Positions 4,921-5,824 of a stretch of DNA of 5,824 nt are shown piece by piece. Each line of letters starts with the position of its first letter. The stretch's first letter is position 1. Source of the DNA: Spirochaetia bacterium UBA6919 (GTDB lineage: Bacteria; Spirochaetota; UBA6919); contig DKAT01000050.1 of the NCBI GenBank assembly GCA_002450905.1, positions 1-5,824 of the forward strand, read 5' to 3'. A model generated the notes under the pieces. That model had not been told where the DNA came from. It searched no databases and saw only the letters and a program-made list of their open reading frames with translations. The position numbers and the translations under genes are program-made.

Positions 4921-5343
4921 ATGAGTAGTTATTCAGATGACAGTTCTTTGAGTGATTCAAGTGAAGATTTTGATATTAAACTTGAAAAACAGCAAGCCGC
5001 GTTACCCAAACCCGAAGTAAAACCATGCCGCAGCGACGCCGAACCTATCAAACCTAAAAAACCGTATGAACTGGTTGAAGTGAAACCAAAAAGAACTTAC
5101 ACACGTAGGAAACCAGTTGAGGCAGATGCAATGGCAGCAAAGATGCAGAAAGCAAGAAACAGCAGGAAGCCGCTACCACCAAAAGAAGAGAAACCAAAGA
5201 AAAAAAATAAAGAACCAGTCCAAATCATTAAAAATTATTATTACCAGTCCCCAGCGCCACAACCAGCTCCAGCCCCAGCCCCAGTCAAACAACCAGCTCC
5301 AAAACAAGTGATTCCCAAACCCAAACCATTAATTTTTATCTAA
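4921..5343 (+). CDS. Disordered Ser/Lys/Pro-rich protein, 140 aa
   Basis: Three composition zones are visible. Residues 1-20 are Ser/Asp-rich and acidic (SDDSSLSDSSEDFD). Residues 28-100 are Lys/Pro-rich with basic clusters KPKRTYTRRKP (55-65) and KPKKKNKEP (91-99) and a short helix-like AMAAKMQKARNSRK (70-83). Residues 109-138 are a Pro/Ala tract made of PAP and QPAP repeats, ending PKPKPLIFI. The protein is therefore largely disordered. The acidic-basic-proline layout suggests a DNA-binding or virion-linker protein, but I recognise no family. Its proline-rich coding stretch is distinctly more GC-rich than its neighbours. It has a TCTAA motif 14 nt upstream, and the packaging ATPase gene follows after 14 nt, so the two are probably expressed together. 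Confidence 0.75.
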   Translation: MSSYSDDSSLSDSSEDFDIKLEKQQAALPKPEVKPCRSDAEPIKPKKPYELVEVKPKRTYTRRKPVEADAMAAKMQKARNSRKPLPPKEEKPKKKNKEPVQIIKNYYYQSPAPQPAPAPAPVKQPAPKQVIPKPKPLIFI

Positions 5344-5357
5344 CCTAATTTAATCAA
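5339..5357 (+). promoter_or_regulatory. TCTAA motif before the packaging ATPase gene
   Basis: TCTA at 5339-5342 overlaps the last codon and stop of the 140-aa gene (ATC TAA) and lies 15 nt before the ATPase ATG, the same spacing as in front of other genes here. Because the stop codon itself contributes TAA, chance is a real alternative at this site. Confidence 0.3.
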
Positions 5358-5824
5358 ATGGAAATTAAAGAAATTAAATCCAATCTACATGTTGAAAACT
5401 CAAAAAATAATTTAGATAAAATACTAAATCCCAAACTATCAGATGAACTACCTAATTATAACGGGTTCAACTTTGTTATATCAGGTTCTTCAGGCTCCGG
5501 TAAAACCACGTTATTATATTCATTAATGAAACAAGGTAAGAAGAAAGGCATAAGACATGGGTATAAAGGTTTGTTTGATAAAATTTATATTGTAAGTCCA
5601 ACCATCGGGAATGACAGTATTAAAAATGACCCTTTTAAAACACTGCCATCAAATCAGATATATAAAGAACTAACTGTTGACAATCTTGAAGAAATAATAA
5701 ACGAGTTAGAAGATAATAGAAAAGATAATAAAAACAGTTTATTAATCCTTGATGATGTAGGAAGTGAACTGAAGAAGAATAAAGCAATTGAAAAAAAGCT
5801 AATAAGTCTAATTCAGAACCGCCG
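5358..5824 (+). CDS. A32-like DNA-packaging ATPase, N-terminal part
   Basis: The first 155 residues are visible; the window edge cuts the gene. FVISGSSGSGKTT at 39-51 is a full Walker A loop and SLLILDDVG at 127-135 a Walker B strand with the Asp pair D132-D133. Between them is FDKIYIVSPTIGNDSIKNDP (73-92), the kind of segment expected in the A32/FtsK-HerA packaging ATPases of NCLDVs, PLVs and virophages. Near the edge IQNRR resembles the NRR region after Walker B. These enzymes pump the genome into the preformed capsid and are core morphogenesis genes of such viruses, usually roughly 250 residues or a little more, so about half to two thirds is shown. The start at 5358 is the first ATG in frame after the 140-aa stop, with only 14 nt between the genes. 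No missing catalytic residue is seen in this part. Confidence 0.9.
   Translation, partial: MEIKEIKSNLHVENSKNNLDKILNPKLSDELPNYNGFNFVISGSSGSGKTTLLYSLMKQGKKKGIRHGYKGLFDKIYIVSPTIGNDSIKNDPFKTLPSNQIYKELTVDNLEEIINELEDNRKDNKNSLLILDDVGSELKKNKAIEKKLISLIQNR

Noticed and set aside
5117..5311. Plus-strand open frame of 64 codons inside the 140-aa gene
   Set aside because: It is the shifted reading of Lys/Pro-rich repeats, giving a Gln-rich low-complexity product; no upstream TCTA motif belongs to it.
1..5824. CRISPR array or tRNA genes
   Set aside because: No regularly spaced direct repeats and no tRNA-like pattern were seen on either strand.

Overview
The window looks like part of a small eukaryotic dsDNA virus genome, most likely a polinton-like virus (PLV) or virophage relative, or else a stretch of an algal giant-virus (mesomimivirus-type) genome. 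The evidence is very AT-rich DNA, compact intronless genes on both strands with AT-rich gaps, no bacterial ribosome-binding pattern, a DNA-packaging ATPase of the A32/FtsK-HerA type at the right edge, a primase-helicase fusion of the NCLDV/herpesvirus type, and two small proteins of kinds seen in algal viruses. Choosing PLV over giant virus is inference.

Layout. 1-99 is the start of a minus-strand gene cut by the window edge. It shares a 61-bp divergent promoter region with a plus-strand gene at 161-502 (113-aa lysine-rich protein with an MPNPW start). From 502 to 4179 lies a self-contained cassette bounded by inverted repeats of about 226 bp. It carries a 76-aa basic protein (775-1005) and a 934-aa AEP primase/UL9-like helicase (1094-3898), both on the plus strand. 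Outside the cassette are two minus-strand genes (94 aa, 4178-4462; 131 aa, 4481-4876), then two plus-strand genes: a 140-aa disordered Pro/Ala/Lys-rich protein (4921-5343) and the start of the packaging ATPase (5358 onward).

The most notable feature is the cassette. Its inverted repeats begin exactly at the stop codons of the two convergent flanking genes, so it sits in a 3'-to-3' gap without breaking either. Each repeat has an outer 41-bp block identical in both copies, with a GC-only double palindrome (GGCGCC, 2 nt, GGCGCC), and an inner ~160-bp unit that is itself an imperfect fold-back with ends CGCCCTATTCA. Copies of the core CCTATTC cluster in the repeats, and a 20-bp perfect AT palindrome lies between the helicase gene and the right repeat. 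This could be a mobile or exchangeable replication module whose repeats hold the binding sites of its own origin-binding-type helicase. Alternatively, the repeats could be a virus-wide intergenic hairpin family acting as terminators. No transposase, integrase or clear target-site duplication was seen.

Four plus-strand genes have TCTAA 12-18 nt upstream of the ATG, like the AT-flanked TCTA late-promoter motif described for CroV and Mavirus. The cassette's two genes also share a longer upstream block. The right-hand genes probably belong to virion assembly (ATPase) and the cassette to genome replication.
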